Assembly: GCF_965656765.1 (NCBI RefSeq)
Contig: NZ_CBFHLV010000008.1
Span: 1-64,000, forward strand
Length of the DNA: 64,000 nucleotides
DNA from: Marivita sp965656765
GTDB taxonomy: Bacteria > Pseudomonadota > Alphaproteobacteria > Rhodobacterales > Rhodobacteraceae
Direction of reading: 5' to 3'
Shown here: piece by piece, positions 18,001-26,617 of the stretch
Layout: every line of letters starts with the position of its first letter
How positions within the stretch are numbered: position 1 is the first letter of the stretch
Program-made: the position numbers and the translations under genes
Notes under the pieces: model-generated
What the model was told of the DNA's origin: nothing
What the model saw: the letters and a program-made list of their open reading frames with translations, nothing else
Database searches by the model: none

Positions 18001-18557
18001 AAGGCGCTATGACGCTTGACGATGTTTTGGCCAAGGCGCAGGGCGGCCCATGCGTGGTCAAGATGGCGGGTGTGGTTGCCGGGCGGCAGGAACGGAAATC
18101 TGCCCGTGGCAACCGTTTCGCCTTTGCTCAGCTAAGCGATCCGACGGGTGCCTATGAGGTCACGCTGTTTTCGGACACGTTGGAGGCTGCGCGCGATCAT
18201 TTGGAGACCGGATCAAAGGTCATGGTGACTTGCGAGGCGACGCTCGAATCTGATCAGCTCAAACTGCTTGGCCGGTCAGTTGCGCCAGTGGATATCGCCG
18301 TTGCCGACGCAGTGAGCATGGGGTTACGCATCTTTGTCGATGAACCCGATGCGGTCGCGCATGTGGCGTCTGTCCTGACCCGCGCGGCAGATCAATTGCC
18401 GAAAGCGGGTAAGGGCCCGATCCGCATCTGTTGCCTTAATGCGCCGGGTCTTCCGGGTGAGGTTGATGTGGCTTTAGCCCGCGAATTCCCCGTGACACCC
18501 GAGATTAAGGGCGCGATCAAATCGCTGGGCGGTGTATTGGATGTCGAAGAACTTTAG
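15057..18557 (+). CDS. dnaE: DNA polymerase III subunit alpha
   Basis: 1166 residues from the ATG at 15057 (MAEPRFIHLRVHSEYSLLEG), the family's usual start; an upstream in-frame extension to 14982 is not needed. The N-terminal PHP domain begins HLRVHSEYS. The polymerase core has GPGRGSGAGS and the catalytic aspartates D402 and D404 in PDFDIDF, with D558 in FDFLGLK. Helix-hairpin-helix, OB-fold (about residue 1000 on) and C-terminal tau-binding regions follow. This is the replicative polymerase subunit, cytoplasmic, with no co-operonic partner. Confidence 0.97.
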   Translation: MAEPRFIHLRVHSEYSLLEGAVRLKKLPDLCVSKDMPAVALTDTNNLFAALEFSVGAAGAGVQPIIGCQVDLRVADPVPGERAKPPAPVVLLAQSEVGYEHLMKLNSCLYLRHDGELPHVTLDELAQHNEDVICLTGGPDGAIGRILQQGNRGAAEAVMQRLAGVFGDRLYVELQRHPGDTGLPENERLTERPFVEMAYAMGLPLVATNDVYFPKSDMYEAHDALICIADGAYVDQQEPRRRLTPQHYFKSPQEMVTLFADLPEATQNTIEIAKRCAFMAYRRDPILPKFADDEVEELKRQAREGLKARLAVIPHAAEVKDYEARLEFELDIIEGMGFPGYFLIVADFIKWAKDHDIPVGPGRGSGAGSLVAYALTITDLDPLRYQLLFERFLNPERVSMPDFDIDFCMDRREEVIRYVQDKYGTDKVGQIITFGALLSKAAVRDVGRVLQMPYGQVDRLSKMIPVEGVKPVSIEKALKDEPRLREMAREEEVVDRLLTYGQQVEGLLRNASTHAAGVVIGDRPLDALVPLYQDPRSDMPATQFNMKWVEQAGLVKFDFLGLKTLTVIQYALDMIFKTGRPLHVAADGTELYQPAKGAENDISHIPLDDEKSYRLYAAAKTVAVFQVESSGMMDALKRMKPTCIEDIVALVALYRPGPMENIPTYCEVKNGLRERESVHPLIDHILEETQGIIVYQEQVMQIAQVMAGYSLGGADLLRRAMGKKIKEAMDAERPKFEKGAAENGVEAKKASEVFDLLEKFANYGFNKSHAAAYAVVSYQTAWLKANHPVEFMAGVMNCDIHLTDKLGVFFEEVKKGLSLPWVPPCVNRSQAMFDVQDGALVYALGALKNVGVEAMKLIVEGRGDKPFVNLFDVARRVDLKRVGKRPLEMLARSGAFDQLDRNRRRVFESLDALVAYSAAIHDQRASAQVSLFGEAGDDLPEPRLSPVTDWLPAERLSEEFKAVGFYLSGHPLDDYMSALKRKGAMTLDDVLAKAQGGPCVVKMAGVVAGRQERKSARGNRFAFAQLSDPTGAYEVTLFSDTLEAARDHLETGSKVMVTCEATLESDQLKLLGRSVAPVDIAVADAVSMGLRIFVDEPDAVAHVASVLTRAADQLPKAGKGPIRICCLNAPGLPGEVDVALAREFPVTPEIKGAIKSLGGVLDVEEL

Positions 18558-18641
18558 GCCGCCGCAAGCGGGATATTGCAGCCCTGCTGGACGTGTGGCC
18601 GCGCCATCGCTACGGTGCGCGTAGGGAGTGCGAGGGAAGAC

Positions 18642-19628
18642 ATGAACCGTATCGCTGCGATTGTGATCGCTGCAAGCCTCGTTGCAGGCTGCGCGTCTGA
18701 CCCGCTTCGCGGTGTGCCGCGTCTGTCTGAAACCGATGTAAGCGACAGTGAAATCCAGATCGCGATCCGCGCCGAGGCTGATGGTGATCTGGCTGAGCAA
18801 GACACCACGCCTGTAGCACCCGAAGGACAAGGTTTGTTTGGACGACTGTTCGGCGGAAATGCTGCGCAGGATGCGGAAGCAGACGCGCCGGCCGAGACCG
18901 AGGTCGCCGCCGATCCGTCTGAGCCCCTCGAAGAGGTTGCAGCGATAGACGTGGCTGAACCTGCCCCGGCAGCAGCCCCGCGTCGTGGCCTTTTGGGCTT
19001 TCTGAGCCGGGCCGCGCAATCGGCGCAAACTGCGGATGATACAGATGGAACGGAGGTCGCCGCGCTGGCACCGCAAACGCAAAGCGACGCGGCCCCCCGT
19101 CGCGCCGCACGTGGTGGCCCCAAGCCCGGTGACCCAGATTACGAGGTTGTCCCCATGGGTACAGTGTTGCCGTATGGGACGTTGGCCCGGGTCTGCGATG
19201 TTCCGAACCGGCAGCTTGGAACGCGCGTCGAACGATATCCGGAAGCGCGGTCAACCTACGCGATCTACGACTCACAGCCTGGGACAACGTCGCCTCACAC
19301 CTTTTATGTGACCGGTTTTGATGACGGCTGCGCGCGGCAGTTCACCGCCGCTCTGGCGATGTTCGGCAGCCCTGAAACCCACGAGCAATTGCGCTATGGC
19401 CTGCCTGCAAAGGTGCAGCCCTTTTCGGAAACTGATGCGGCGTATGAAGTGGTGAAATCGCGCGTGTGTCGCGTTGGACGGGGTAAGCCATGCGGATCAG
19501 CCATGTCGCGGCTTGCGCGTAATACGGTGTTTGTCAGCGTGTACGAACGCTTTGGATCAAACCCGGTGTGGAAGACGATCCTGCTTCATGATGGCAAAGT
19601 GGTCGAGACAGATATTCGCAGCAATTGA
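18642..19628 (+). CDS. Lipoprotein of unknown function
   Basis: 328 residues from the ATG at 18642, which has GAGGGA upstream. A lipobox is visible (LVAGC near residue 18). Then comes a long acidic, Ala/Pro-rich low-complexity stretch (about residues 40-170) and a compact conserved C-terminal domain (CDVPNRQLGTRVERYPE..., FYVTGFDDGC, KSRVCRVGRGKPCG) with several cysteines that could form periplasmic disulphides. I do not recognise a named domain. Probably membrane-anchored with the C-terminal domain in the periplasm. Confidence 0.8.
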   Translation: MNRIAAIVIAASLVAGCASDPLRGVPRLSETDVSDSEIQIAIRAEADGDLAEQDTTPVAPEGQGLFGRLFGGNAAQDAEADAPAETEVAADPSEPLEEVAAIDVAEPAPAAAPRRGLLGFLSRAAQSAQTADDTDGTEVAALAPQTQSDAAPRRAARGGPKPGDPDYEVVPMGTVLPYGTLARVCDVPNRQLGTRVERYPEARSTYAIYDSQPGTTSPHTFYVTGFDDGCARQFTAALAMFGSPETHEQLRYGLPAKVQPFSETDAAYEVVKSRVCRVGRGKPCGSAMSRLARNTVFVSVYERFGSNPVWKTILLHDGKVVETDIRSN

Positions 19629-19687
19629 ACTTTGACTTGGAGATTTCGACCAAGGGTAACCTGGCGTTTCTCAATGCGGCGCAGCGC

Positions 19688-19888
19688 CTAGTAGTGCGGG
19701 GGGCGTTCGTCCCCCATCACCATCCCGCCTGAGCCTTCGACCTCGCGTTCCGCCTCGCGCATCATCAACATCTCAACCCGCGCAGTGAGGCGGTCGATCT
19801 CCTTGGCTTGGGCGGCCACGGTATCGGACAGATCGTCTGTGATGCGTATCAGATGCGCGATGCGTTCTTCGAGGGCGGTGATATCCAT
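19688..19888 (-). CDS. slyX: SlyX family protein
   Basis: 66 residues. It is a predicted coiled coil with heptad spacing (ALEERIAHLIRITDDLSDTV, KEIDRLTARVEML) ending in RPPHY, the characteristic Pro-Pro-His-Tyr tail of SlyX. Function in the cell is unclear. It is divergent from hisS across 174 bp and convergent with the lipoprotein gene. Confidence 0.85.
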   Translation of the reverse strand: MDITALEERIAHLIRITDDLSDTVAAQAKEIDRLTARVEMLMMREAEREVEGSGGMVMGDERPPHY

Positions 19889-20062
19889 GGCCCAGAAATG
19901 CGCATGCGATACGCCAATGGCAAGAGGCGATTGGGCGAGAACTCTGTTCAGTTACCTAATTGTTATGAAGGTTGGGCAAACAGCGACCAGCACCTCTGCT
20001 TGCCCCGCTGTGCTACAGCGTTTAGAGGAAGCGCGACACCCAAGCCCAAGCGGGAATTGACC

Positions 20063-21547
20063 ATGGCCAAAGAGAAAAAAGCCCCCAAGCCCAAGGCGCA
20101 GACGCCCAAAGGGTTTCGCGATTATTTTGGCGCCGAAGTGACCGAGCGCGCCGAGATGCTCGACAAGATCGCCGGGGTCTATCATCGCTATGGCTTTGAT
20201 GCGCTGGAAAGCGCGGCCGTTGAGACAGTCGAAGCGCTGGGCAAGTTTTTGCCCGATGTCGACCGCCCGAACGAAGGCGTGTTCGCGTGGCAAGAAAATG
20301 ATGAGGGCGGCAAGGGCGATTGGCTCGCCTTGCGCTATGATCTGACAGCGCCATTGGCGCGGGTTTATGCGCAGCACCGCAACGATCTGCCGTTGCCTTA
20401 CCGGCGTTATGCCATGGGGCCTGTCTGGCGCAATGAAAAGCCTGGTCCGGGGCGGTTTCGTCAGTTTTATCAATGTGATGCGGATACGGTTGGATCCGGA
20501 TCAGTTGCGGCAGATGCCGAGATCTGCGCGATGCTTGCCGACACTCTGGAGGTCGTTGGCATTCCACGTGGGGACTACATCGTTCGGGTGAACAACCGGA
20601 AGGTTCTGAACGGTGTTTTGGAGACGATGGGCCTGAATGACGACGGCCAACGCGACGCAGTTCTGCGCACCATCGACAAGTTTGACAAGGTTGGTGAAGC
20701 TGGCGTGCGTGAATTGTTGGGCAAAGGGCGTCTGGATGCGTCGGGTGCTTATATTGACGGCGTGGGTTTGAGCGAAGACCAAGCCGAACCTGTTATCGCG
20801 TTCTTAACCTCCAAGGGTGAAACTGCCGCGCAGACGATTGAGAATTTGAAGGCAGCAGTTGGTGACAGTGCAATTGGCGCAGACGGTGTTGCAGAGCTTG
20901 AGCAGATCGCTGATCTGCTGGCTGCTGGTGGCTATGGGCCAGACCAGATCGAGATTGATCCGTCTGTCGTGCGCGGTCTTGGATATTACACCGGCCCGGT
21001 GTTCGAGGCCGAGCTTACCTTTGAAATTCTGGATGAAAAGGGCCGCAAGCGGCAGTTCGGTTCGGTCGCAGGCGGTGGACGCTATGACGATCTGGTCAAG
21101 CGCTTTACCGGCCAGCCGGTCCCCGCTACGGGTGTCAGCATTGGTGTGGATCGGCTTCTTGCCGCCCTGCGTGAGAAAGGCCGGATCGGCAGCCAAAGCG
21201 CGGGCCCAGTGGTGGTCACCGTGATGGATCGCGATCGGATGGGCAACTATCAGGCGATGGTTGCGGAACTTCGGAATGCGGGCATCCGGGCCGAAGTGTA
21301 TCTTGGCAATCCCAAGAATTTCGGCAATCAGCTGAAATACGCGGACAAGCGTCAGTCACCGGTCGCCGTGATCGAAGGCGGGGATGAAAAGGCTAATGGC
21401 GTGGTGCAGATCAAAGACCTGATCTTGGGTGCCAAGATCGCCGAGAGCGCGAGCCTTGAGGAATGGCAGGACCGGCCGAACCAGTTCGAAGTGCCGCGCG
21501 ATCAGCTTGTGTCCAAGGTGCGCGAGATCCTCGAAAGCTATTCCTGA
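20063..21547 (+). CDS. hisS: Histidine--tRNA ligase
   Basis: 494 residues from the ATG at 20063 (MAKEKKAPKPKAQTPKGFRD). After a Lys/Pro-rich N-terminal tail, the class II aminoacyl-tRNA synthetase core shows motif 2 (RYAMGPVWRNEKPGPGRFRQ), the HisA motif RGLGYYTGPVFE and motif 3 (GVSIGVDRLLAAL), then an anticodon-binding domain (VVVTVMDRD...). It charges tRNA-His. It overlaps hisZ by one base (TGATG), so hisS-hisZ-hisG form a coupled cluster. Confidence 0.96.
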   Translation: MAKEKKAPKPKAQTPKGFRDYFGAEVTERAEMLDKIAGVYHRYGFDALESAAVETVEALGKFLPDVDRPNEGVFAWQENDEGGKGDWLALRYDLTAPLARVYAQHRNDLPLPYRRYAMGPVWRNEKPGPGRFRQFYQCDADTVGSGSVAADAEICAMLADTLEVVGIPRGDYIVRVNNRKVLNGVLETMGLNDDGQRDAVLRTIDKFDKVGEAGVRELLGKGRLDASGAYIDGVGLSEDQAEPVIAFLTSKGETAAQTIENLKAAVGDSAIGADGVAELEQIADLLAAGGYGPDQIEIDPSVVRGLGYYTGPVFEAELTFEILDEKGRKRQFGSVAGGGRYDDLVKRFTGQPVPATGVSIGVDRLLAALREKGRIGSQSAGPVVVTVMDRDRMGNYQAMVAELRNAGIRAEVYLGNPKNFGNQLKYADKRQSPVAVIEGGDEKANGVVQIKDLILGAKIAESASLEEWQDRPNQFEVPRDQLVSKVREILESYS

Positions 21548-22644
21548 TGTTGCAAAGCACACCTGACAAATCGCAGGCGCGGATCGCAGCCGAGGCTATC
21601 TGTGATGGCTTTGTGGCGAGCGGGGCAGCTCGGGTAGAGACTGACATTCTTTTGCCTGCCGAGGTGCTCTTGGACCTATACGGCGAAGATATTCGCGGGC
21701 GCGCCTATGTGACGTCGGACCCTGAACGCGGCGAGATGATGCTGCGCCCGGATTTCACTGTGCCGGTGGTGCAATACCACATGGCGGGCGACGGTTCGCC
21801 CGCAAGCTACACCTATTTCGGAGAGGTGTTCCGCAAACAGGAAGACCACCCAGAACGCCGCAGCGAATTTATGCAGGTCGGCTACGAGGAATTTGGCGGT
21901 TCGGATTCTGCGGTATCTGATGCTGCCGTATTCGGAGAGTTTTCCAAGGTTTTGGCACCCTTGGGGCTACGCGCGGCGACAGGTGACATTGGCATTCTGA
22001 TCGCAATGGTCGCGGGACTCAGAACCACCGAAGATCGCCGCACAGCATTGATGCGCCACATCTGGCGACCTGGACGGTTTACAGCTTTGGTCAAACGGTT
22101 TGCAGGTCTCACTCCGGAGCCGGCTTCCCGGACGGCATTGTTGGCGTCGGACGCTCCGCTTGACGCGGTAGGTGTTATGATCGGATTGCGCGGGGAAAGC
22201 GAGATCACAGGTCGTATCGATGCGCTGCGCAGCGATGCTGCGCAAGCACCAATGTCGGCAGAGGAGGTTGATCTGATTTCAGCCGTTCTTGCTGTGTCGG
22301 AAACCTGCCCGAACGCGCTGGAGCATTTGCGGGATATCGCGGTGGACATGCCGGGGCTGCTGCCTGCGCTGGACCGTTTCGAGGCGCGCTGTGATGCGAT
22401 GGCCAAGCGTGGTGTGGATGTCGATGCGCTTGCGTTCGAGGCATCGTATGGGCGCACGTCGATGGAATATTATGACGGTTTCGTCTTTGGCTTTTATTCA
22501 GAGGCGCGGCCTGATCTGCCGCCGGTTGCAACGGGAGGCCGGTACGATGCGCTGACCCGGCGCTTGGGGCAGGGCCGCGAAATCCCCGCTGTGGGCGGCG
22601 TGATCCGCCCCGATCTGGTGTGCGACCTTGGGGGGCTGGCATGA
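21547..22644 (+). CDS. hisZ: ATP phosphoribosyltransferase regulatory subunit
   Basis: 365 residues. It is a HisRS-like protein without aminoacylation function: LRPDFTVPVVQYHM, YFGEVFRKQEDHPERRSEF and a C-terminal ATGGRYDALTRRLG are seen. HisZ forms a hetero-octamer with short HisG and is needed for activity and histidine feedback. Its start overlaps the hisS stop and its end overlaps the hisG start (ATGA), which matches obligate pairing. Confidence 0.95.
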   Translation: MLQSTPDKSQARIAAEAICDGFVASGAARVETDILLPAEVLLDLYGEDIRGRAYVTSDPERGEMMLRPDFTVPVVQYHMAGDGSPASYTYFGEVFRKQEDHPERRSEFMQVGYEEFGGSDSAVSDAAVFGEFSKVLAPLGLRAATGDIGILIAMVAGLRTTEDRRTALMRHIWRPGRFTALVKRFAGLTPEPASRTALLASDAPLDAVGVMIGLRGESEITGRIDALRSDAAQAPMSAEEVDLISAVLAVSETCPNALEHLRDIAVDMPGLLPALDRFEARCDAMAKRGVDVDALAFEASYGRTSMEYYDGFVFGFYSEARPDLPPVATGGRYDALTRRLGQGREIPAVGGVIRPDLVCDLGGLA

Positions 22645-23333
22645 CGATCAAACTGGGTGTGCCGTCCAAGGGACGGTTGATGGAAAAGACTTTTGACTGG
22701 TTCGGCGCGCGTGGCGTGACCCTGACCCGCACGGGATCGGATCGCGAATATGCCGGCGCGGTGGCTGGCGTAGATGGTGTCGATCTGGTGCTGCTGTCGG
22801 CGGGTGAAATTCCGCGCGAACTTGCGACGGGACGCATTCACCTTGGGGTGACAGGCAACGATCTGATCCAAGAAAAGCTGGTGCAATGGGATCAGAAGGT
22901 TGAGCCGCTGGCACCGTTGGGCTTTGGCCACGCGAACCTGATTGTCGCGGTGCCGCATTGCTGGGTAGATGTGGACACGCTTGACGATCTGGATGGTGCT
23001 GCCGCAGCGTTTCGCGCCCGGCACGGGTTTCGGATGCGGATCGCGACCAAATACCACCGCCTCGTGCGAGACTACCTGCGTCGGGGCGGCGTGGCGGATT
23101 ACCAACTGGTCGACAGTCAGGGTGCAACCGAAGGCACAGTAAAGAACCTGACGGCTGAGGCGATTGCCGATATCACCTCGACTGGTGAAACCCTGCGCGC
23201 CAACCATCTGAAAATTTTGGAGGAACCACCGGTTCTGGAGAGTCAGGCGACACTGTTCCGCAGCCGAGTGGCCGAGAAATCAGATGTGGATCGCGCGGTC
23301 TTGCGCGCCTTGATCGACCGGTTAGGGGTGTAG
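22641..23333 (+). CDS. hisG: ATP phosphoribosyltransferase, short form
   Basis: 230 residues, the short HisG form that lacks the C-terminal regulatory domain of the about 300-residue enzyme. Motifs are GVPSKGRLMEKT at the N-terminus and the PRPP-binding-like VDSQGATEGTVKNL. It catalyses the first step of histidine synthesis, joining ATP and PRPP, and requires HisZ. A hairpin at 23362-23381 follows. Confidence 0.95.
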   Translation: MTIKLGVPSKGRLMEKTFDWFGARGVTLTRTGSDREYAGAVAGVDGVDLVLLSAGEIPRELATGRIHLGVTGNDLIQEKLVQWDQKVEPLAPLGFGHANLIVAVPHCWVDVDTLDDLDGAAAAFRARHGFRMRIATKYHRLVRDYLRRGGVADYQLVDSQGATEGTVKNLTAEAIADITSTGETLRANHLKILEEPPVLESQATLFRSRVAEKSDVDRAVLRALIDRLGV

Positions 23334-23361
23334 CGCAGGCAAGTCTCTGAAAAGATTTTGA

Positions 23362-23381
23362 AAAACGCGTCTACGCGTTTT
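23362..23381. terminator. Bidirectional terminator between hisG and ABC1 kinase gene
   Basis: The arms AAAACGCG (23362-23369) and CGCGTTTT (23374-23381) pair perfectly around TCTA, giving T-runs on both strands, in a 54-bp gap between convergent genes. Confidence 0.7.
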
Positions 23382-23387
23382 GGCACT

Positions 23388-24707
23388 TCAGGCGTAGTGT
23401 TGAAAGAGCGACCGCAGGTTGATCTGGGCCCTGAGCCGGGTCGCCAACAGGAACAGTCCGGCGGCTTTGCGTTGCAAATACAATACCTCGGTCGGTGGAA
23501 TATGTTGGATCGACCGATCCCGTCCCAAAGCCATGCCGCGATCCCGCAGGTCGGACACAAGCGAGGTGTCGCCAAAATTGAACCCTGCCGGGTCGAGCAT
23601 CGGTGCATTGGCCATCTCAACCATGCTGAGGATTTCGGTTCGCGTTTTGTCGGGTAAGGCGACGGACAGCAAACCAAGCTCAGTCAAAGCCTCAGCAATT
23701 GCCGGAAGGTCGTTTTGCAAGGACGGTTGCAGAATTGCGCGCGACCGCGCCACCAGTTCGGGTGGCAAGCTGCGTGTTGCTCCGAAATCCAGCAGTACAA
23801 GTTTCCCGGTCTCGGGCTGCCACCGGAAATTGGCGAAATTCGGATCTGATTGGACAAGGTGAAACTCGAATACCTCGCGCATCATCAGGTGGATCAGACG
23901 GTCTGACATCGTATCGCGCGTGGCTTGATCCGCGTTTTCCAAAGTGTCGATCGGTTCGGATGGGATGAATTCCATCGCGAGGATATCGCGGCTCGACAGG
24001 TCATCATAAACCGCTGGGACCACGAAATTCGGGTCACCCTCGAGCAAATTGCCGAATTGACGAAGGCTTTGCGCCTCTTGGATATAATCCGCCTCTTCGT
24101 GCAGTTGCTGGCGCGCGTCCTCTAGCAGTGGTTTGAGATCGAGTCCTTTGGGCATCATCCCGGACATACGCATCATGCTGGCGAGGTTGCTTAGGTCGCT
24201 GTCGATGCTGTCACGGATGCCGGGGTATTGCACCTTGATCGCCAGATCGCGCCCATCATGGCTTTGTGCGCGGTGCACCTGACCGATCGAAGCTGCGGCG
24301 ATGGGGCGGACGTCGAATTTCTTGAACCGTTTGGTGAAATCCTTGCCCCACGCTTTGCTCAGCACCTGTTTGAGCTGTGCCGGCGGCATGAAATGCGCCT
24401 GACTTTGCAGCGGGCGCAGCACAGCCGCGAGCTCTGGGGTGAGCAAATCACCTGCCTCGAGAGACAGCAGTTGGCCCATCTTCATCGCCGCACCGCGCAT
24501 CTGAGAAAGCTGTTGCGTCAGCCTTTGGGCGTTTGACGGGGTGAGGAACATGTCGCGGGGATTGGGCTTGCGGCCCTGTAGCAATTGTTTGGCCCCAGCG
24601 GCTGCGGCGGAGCCCAGCAGACCACCCGCCAACCCGCCCATGCGCGCGGCGCGAGATGCGCGACCGGTAGGCACGGCGCGACTGCGTGGGTCTGTGTCTT
24701 GTGTCAT
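23388..24707 (-). CDS. ABC1/UbiB family kinase-like protein
   Basis: 439 residues from the ATG at 24707. The N-terminus has a Gly/Ala-rich hydrophobic patch (GGLAGGLLGSAAAAGA). The ABC1 signature is complete: the KxGQ motif in AMKMGQLLS, the Ala-rich loop AAASIGQVHRA in place of a P-loop, the lysine in LAIKVQYPGI, and the metal aspartate in LVLLDFGATR. The family (UbiB/COQ8) supports ubiquinone synthesis as an ATPase. Whether this is the housekeeping UbiB or a paralogue is open, as no ubi genes adjoin it. Confidence 0.88.
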   Translation of the reverse strand: MTQDTDPRSRAVPTGRASRAARMGGLAGGLLGSAAAAGAKQLLQGRKPNPRDMFLTPSNAQRLTQQLSQMRGAAMKMGQLLSLEAGDLLTPELAAVLRPLQSQAHFMPPAQLKQVLSKAWGKDFTKRFKKFDVRPIAAASIGQVHRAQSHDGRDLAIKVQYPGIRDSIDSDLSNLASMMRMSGMMPKGLDLKPLLEDARQQLHEEADYIQEAQSLRQFGNLLEGDPNFVVPAVYDDLSSRDILAMEFIPSEPIDTLENADQATRDTMSDRLIHLMMREVFEFHLVQSDPNFANFRWQPETGKLVLLDFGATRSLPPELVARSRAILQPSLQNDLPAIAEALTELGLLSVALPDKTRTEILSMVEMANAPMLDPAGFNFGDTSLVSDLRDRGMALGRDRSIQHIPPTEVLYLQRKAAGLFLLATRLRAQINLRSLFQHYA

Positions 24708-24748
24708 GAGGTCAGAGATAAGTCCCGGGGGCAACGAGACAATACAAG

Positions 24749-24770
24749 ACCGCGCCATTCCCGGCGCGGT
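24749..24770 (-). terminator. Hairpin after the yghU-like gene
   Basis: ACCGCGCC (24749-24756) pairs with GGCGCGGT (24763-24770). It lies just past the minus-strand gene ending at 24793. The following T content on the minus strand is modest, so termination is likely but not certain. Confidence 0.5.
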
Positions 24771-24792
24771 TCGGTGTTTTCAGGTTTCGGTG

Positions 24793-25659
24793 TTATTCCG
24801 CCGCTTCGATCTTGTCTTGAGTGCTGGTCTCGAAATCGGATGCGTCGTGCCGCTCGCGCAGTTGTTCGCTCGGCTCACCAGACGCGCGGTTTACCATGCG
24901 GCCACGTTGGGCAGCCGGCCGCGCATCGATGGCTTTGGCCCAACGCATCACGTTGGTGTAGCTGGTCACATCCAGGAACTCTGCCGCGTTGTAGAGACGG
25001 CCCAGAACCAGCCCGCCGTACCACGGCCAGATCGCCATGTCGGCGATGGTGTAGTCGGGACCGCTGATGAATTCGTTATCGGCAAGTTGGCGATCAAGCA
25101 CGTCAAGCTGGCGCTTGGCCTCCATCGCGAAGCGGTTAATGGGGTATTCCATTGGTTCGGGCGCATATGCGTAGAAATGGCCGAATCCACCGCCAAGGTA
25201 AGGCGCGCTGCCCATTTGCCAGAAGAGCCAGCTCAGCATTTCTGCGCGGTTTTCCTTTGGACCAAGGAACGCATCGAATTTTTCGGCCAAGTGCATCAGG
25301 ATCGCGGCAGATTCAAAGACGCGGATGGGGGTGTCGCTGGACCGGTCCATCAATGCAGGGATTTTGGAGTTTGGGTTGAGGTCGACAAAGCCCGATCCGA
25401 ACTGGTCACCATCCCCGATCTTGATCAGCCAAGCGTCGTATTCGGCGTCGCTATGGCCGGCCGCAAGGAGTTCTTCGAACAGGATCGTGACCTTTTGCCC
25501 GTTCGGTGTGGCAAGGCTGTAAAGCTGGTAGGGATGTTTGCCGACCGGCAATTCCTTATCGTGGGTGGCGCCGGCAATGGGGCGGTTTGTGCTGGCAAAC
25601 TTGCCGCCGTTTTCCTTGTCCCATGTCCAAACTTTGGGCGGTGTATAGCTGTCGCTCAT
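24793..25659 (-). CDS. yghU: YghU-type glutathione S-transferase (glutathione-dependent disulphide-bond oxidoreductase)
   Basis: 288 residues. The N-terminal extension PPKVWTWDKENGGKFASTNRP is diagnostic of YghU-like GSTs. A thioredoxin-like domain follows (YSLATPNGQKVTILFEEL, NPNSKIPAL) and then an all-helical domain. These enzymes bind two glutathiones and reduce disulphides. Cytoplasmic, monocistronic. Confidence 0.9.
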   Translation of the reverse strand: MSDSYTPPKVWTWDKENGGKFASTNRPIAGATHDKELPVGKHPYQLYSLATPNGQKVTILFEELLAAGHSDAEYDAWLIKIGDGDQFGSGFVDLNPNSKIPALMDRSSDTPIRVFESAAILMHLAEKFDAFLGPKENRAEMLSWLFWQMGSAPYLGGGFGHFYAYAPEPMEYPINRFAMEAKRQLDVLDRQLADNEFISGPDYTIADMAIWPWYGGLVLGRLYNAAEFLDVTSYTNVMRWAKAIDARPAAQRGRMVNRASGEPSEQLRERHDASDFETSTQDKIEAAE

Positions 25660-25752
25660 GTGTGTCGTCCTGCTTTTTGCACGTTGACCCTCAACCTAGG
25701 GATCGTGGCTGGAAGTACCAGTGCAGAGGCGCAGGTCGGGTGTGCGGTTGGC

Positions 25753-26184
25753 TCAGAGCACACCGATTTCGGCCAAGGCACCGGCCAGTTCGGGGGGTAG
25801 TGTGTCGTCGTTGATGCGGGATTTGCCTAAATCGGGCGGCGCGTCTTCGGGTTTGAGATAGCGCCAGCCCTGAAAGGGGCGCTTTGGGGCGGTTGCGGTG
25901 CGGATCAATTCGGGGTCAAGAACGATGCCACAGCGGCGGATGCCGTCGTCGCCAATGAATTCTTCAAGTCCAATGATCCGTTGGCGGGCTTGCAATAGGC
26001 CTTTGACGACCCAGAAGATCGATCCACCGTTAAGCAGCTCTTTCTCGCGTTTCGGCCACATCCTAGTGAGGTGATAATATTGGCCATTTGCCCGCTGCTT
26101 TGAGCGGTTCTTTTGCCAATCCTCGATTTGCTCAACACTGTCAGAGCCGACAGAGAGTTTGATGAGATGGACGGTGCCTGCCAT
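25753..26184 (-). CDS. DUF1489 family protein
   Basis: 143 residues, soluble. The conserved features TVHLIKLSVG, a basic RSKQRANG, HLTRMWPKR and a C-terminal GWRYL mark the alphaproteobacterial DUF1489 family, whose function is unknown. It precedes the small basic protein gene by 85 bp in the opposite reading order (both minus), so co-transcription is possible. Confidence 0.85.
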   Translation of the reverse strand: MAGTVHLIKLSVGSDSVEQIEDWQKNRSKQRANGQYYHLTRMWPKREKELLNGGSIFWVVKGLLQARQRIIGLEEFIGDDGIRRCGIVLDPELIRTATAPKRPFQGWRYLKPEDAPPDLGKSRINDDTLPPELAGALAEIGVL

Positions 26185-26269
26185 GATGTCTTCCCCTGCT
26201 GGTCAGATCATAGCGGGCGGTGGGGTGGGTTCAAGCCACGTGGGGCGATCCCACCAATTAGTATCGTGG

Positions 26270-26497
26270 TCAGGTCGGTGTTTTGCGCGCGCGCGGCTTG
26301 GCTTTGGGTGCGGGTGCCTCGTCTGGTGTTTGCGCTTCGCGTTCGAGCCGGGTTTTGCGCAGACGTTGGGTTTTTGCCTCGCGCTTTTCGGTCTCGGTAT
26401 CAAGCATTTCGCGAACCACGCGCGTGGTTTTGTCCATCACGGTTTCCGCCCGCGTCTGTGGTGCTTTGAAGAGGGTGTCTTTGTTCAGTTTCGCCAT
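26270..26497 (-). CDS. Small highly charged hypothetical protein
   Basis: 75 residues, very rich in Lys, Arg and Glu (KREAKTQRLRKTRLEREAQ), predicted helical in the middle, with a Pro/Ala/Lys C-terminal tail. There is a purine-rich ribosome site (AAGGAGAT) just upstream on the minus strand. It has no recognised domain; the composition suggests nucleic-acid or ribosome association, which is a guess. It lies between cspA and DUF1489 on the same strand. Confidence 0.65.
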   Translation of the reverse strand: MAKLNKDTLFKAPQTRAETVMDKTTRVVREMLDTETEKREAKTQRLRKTRLEREAQTPDEAPAPKAKPRARKTPT

Positions 26498-26559
26498 CGT
26501 TCAATCTCCTTGACGGTAAGGGGCCGTTTGGCCGTGCCGTTTTGATCGGGGTCTTAAAA

Positions 26560-26594
26560 CGAAAAAGCGGGCACAGCCTGAAGACCGCACCCGC
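26560..26594 (-). terminator. Rho-independent terminator of cspA
   Basis: On the minus strand, GCGGGTGC and GTGCCCGC (plus-strand 26567-26574 and 26587-26594) form a stem with two wobble pairs, followed by a T-run at 26566-26562. Confidence 0.75.
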
Positions 26595-26617
26595 CTTAAA
26601 TTCAATCGTACAGAGGC

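Noticed and set aside
24541..25800. A 419-codon plus-strand open frame
   Set aside because: It covers the YghU-like and kinase genes on the opposite strand and has no domain of its own.
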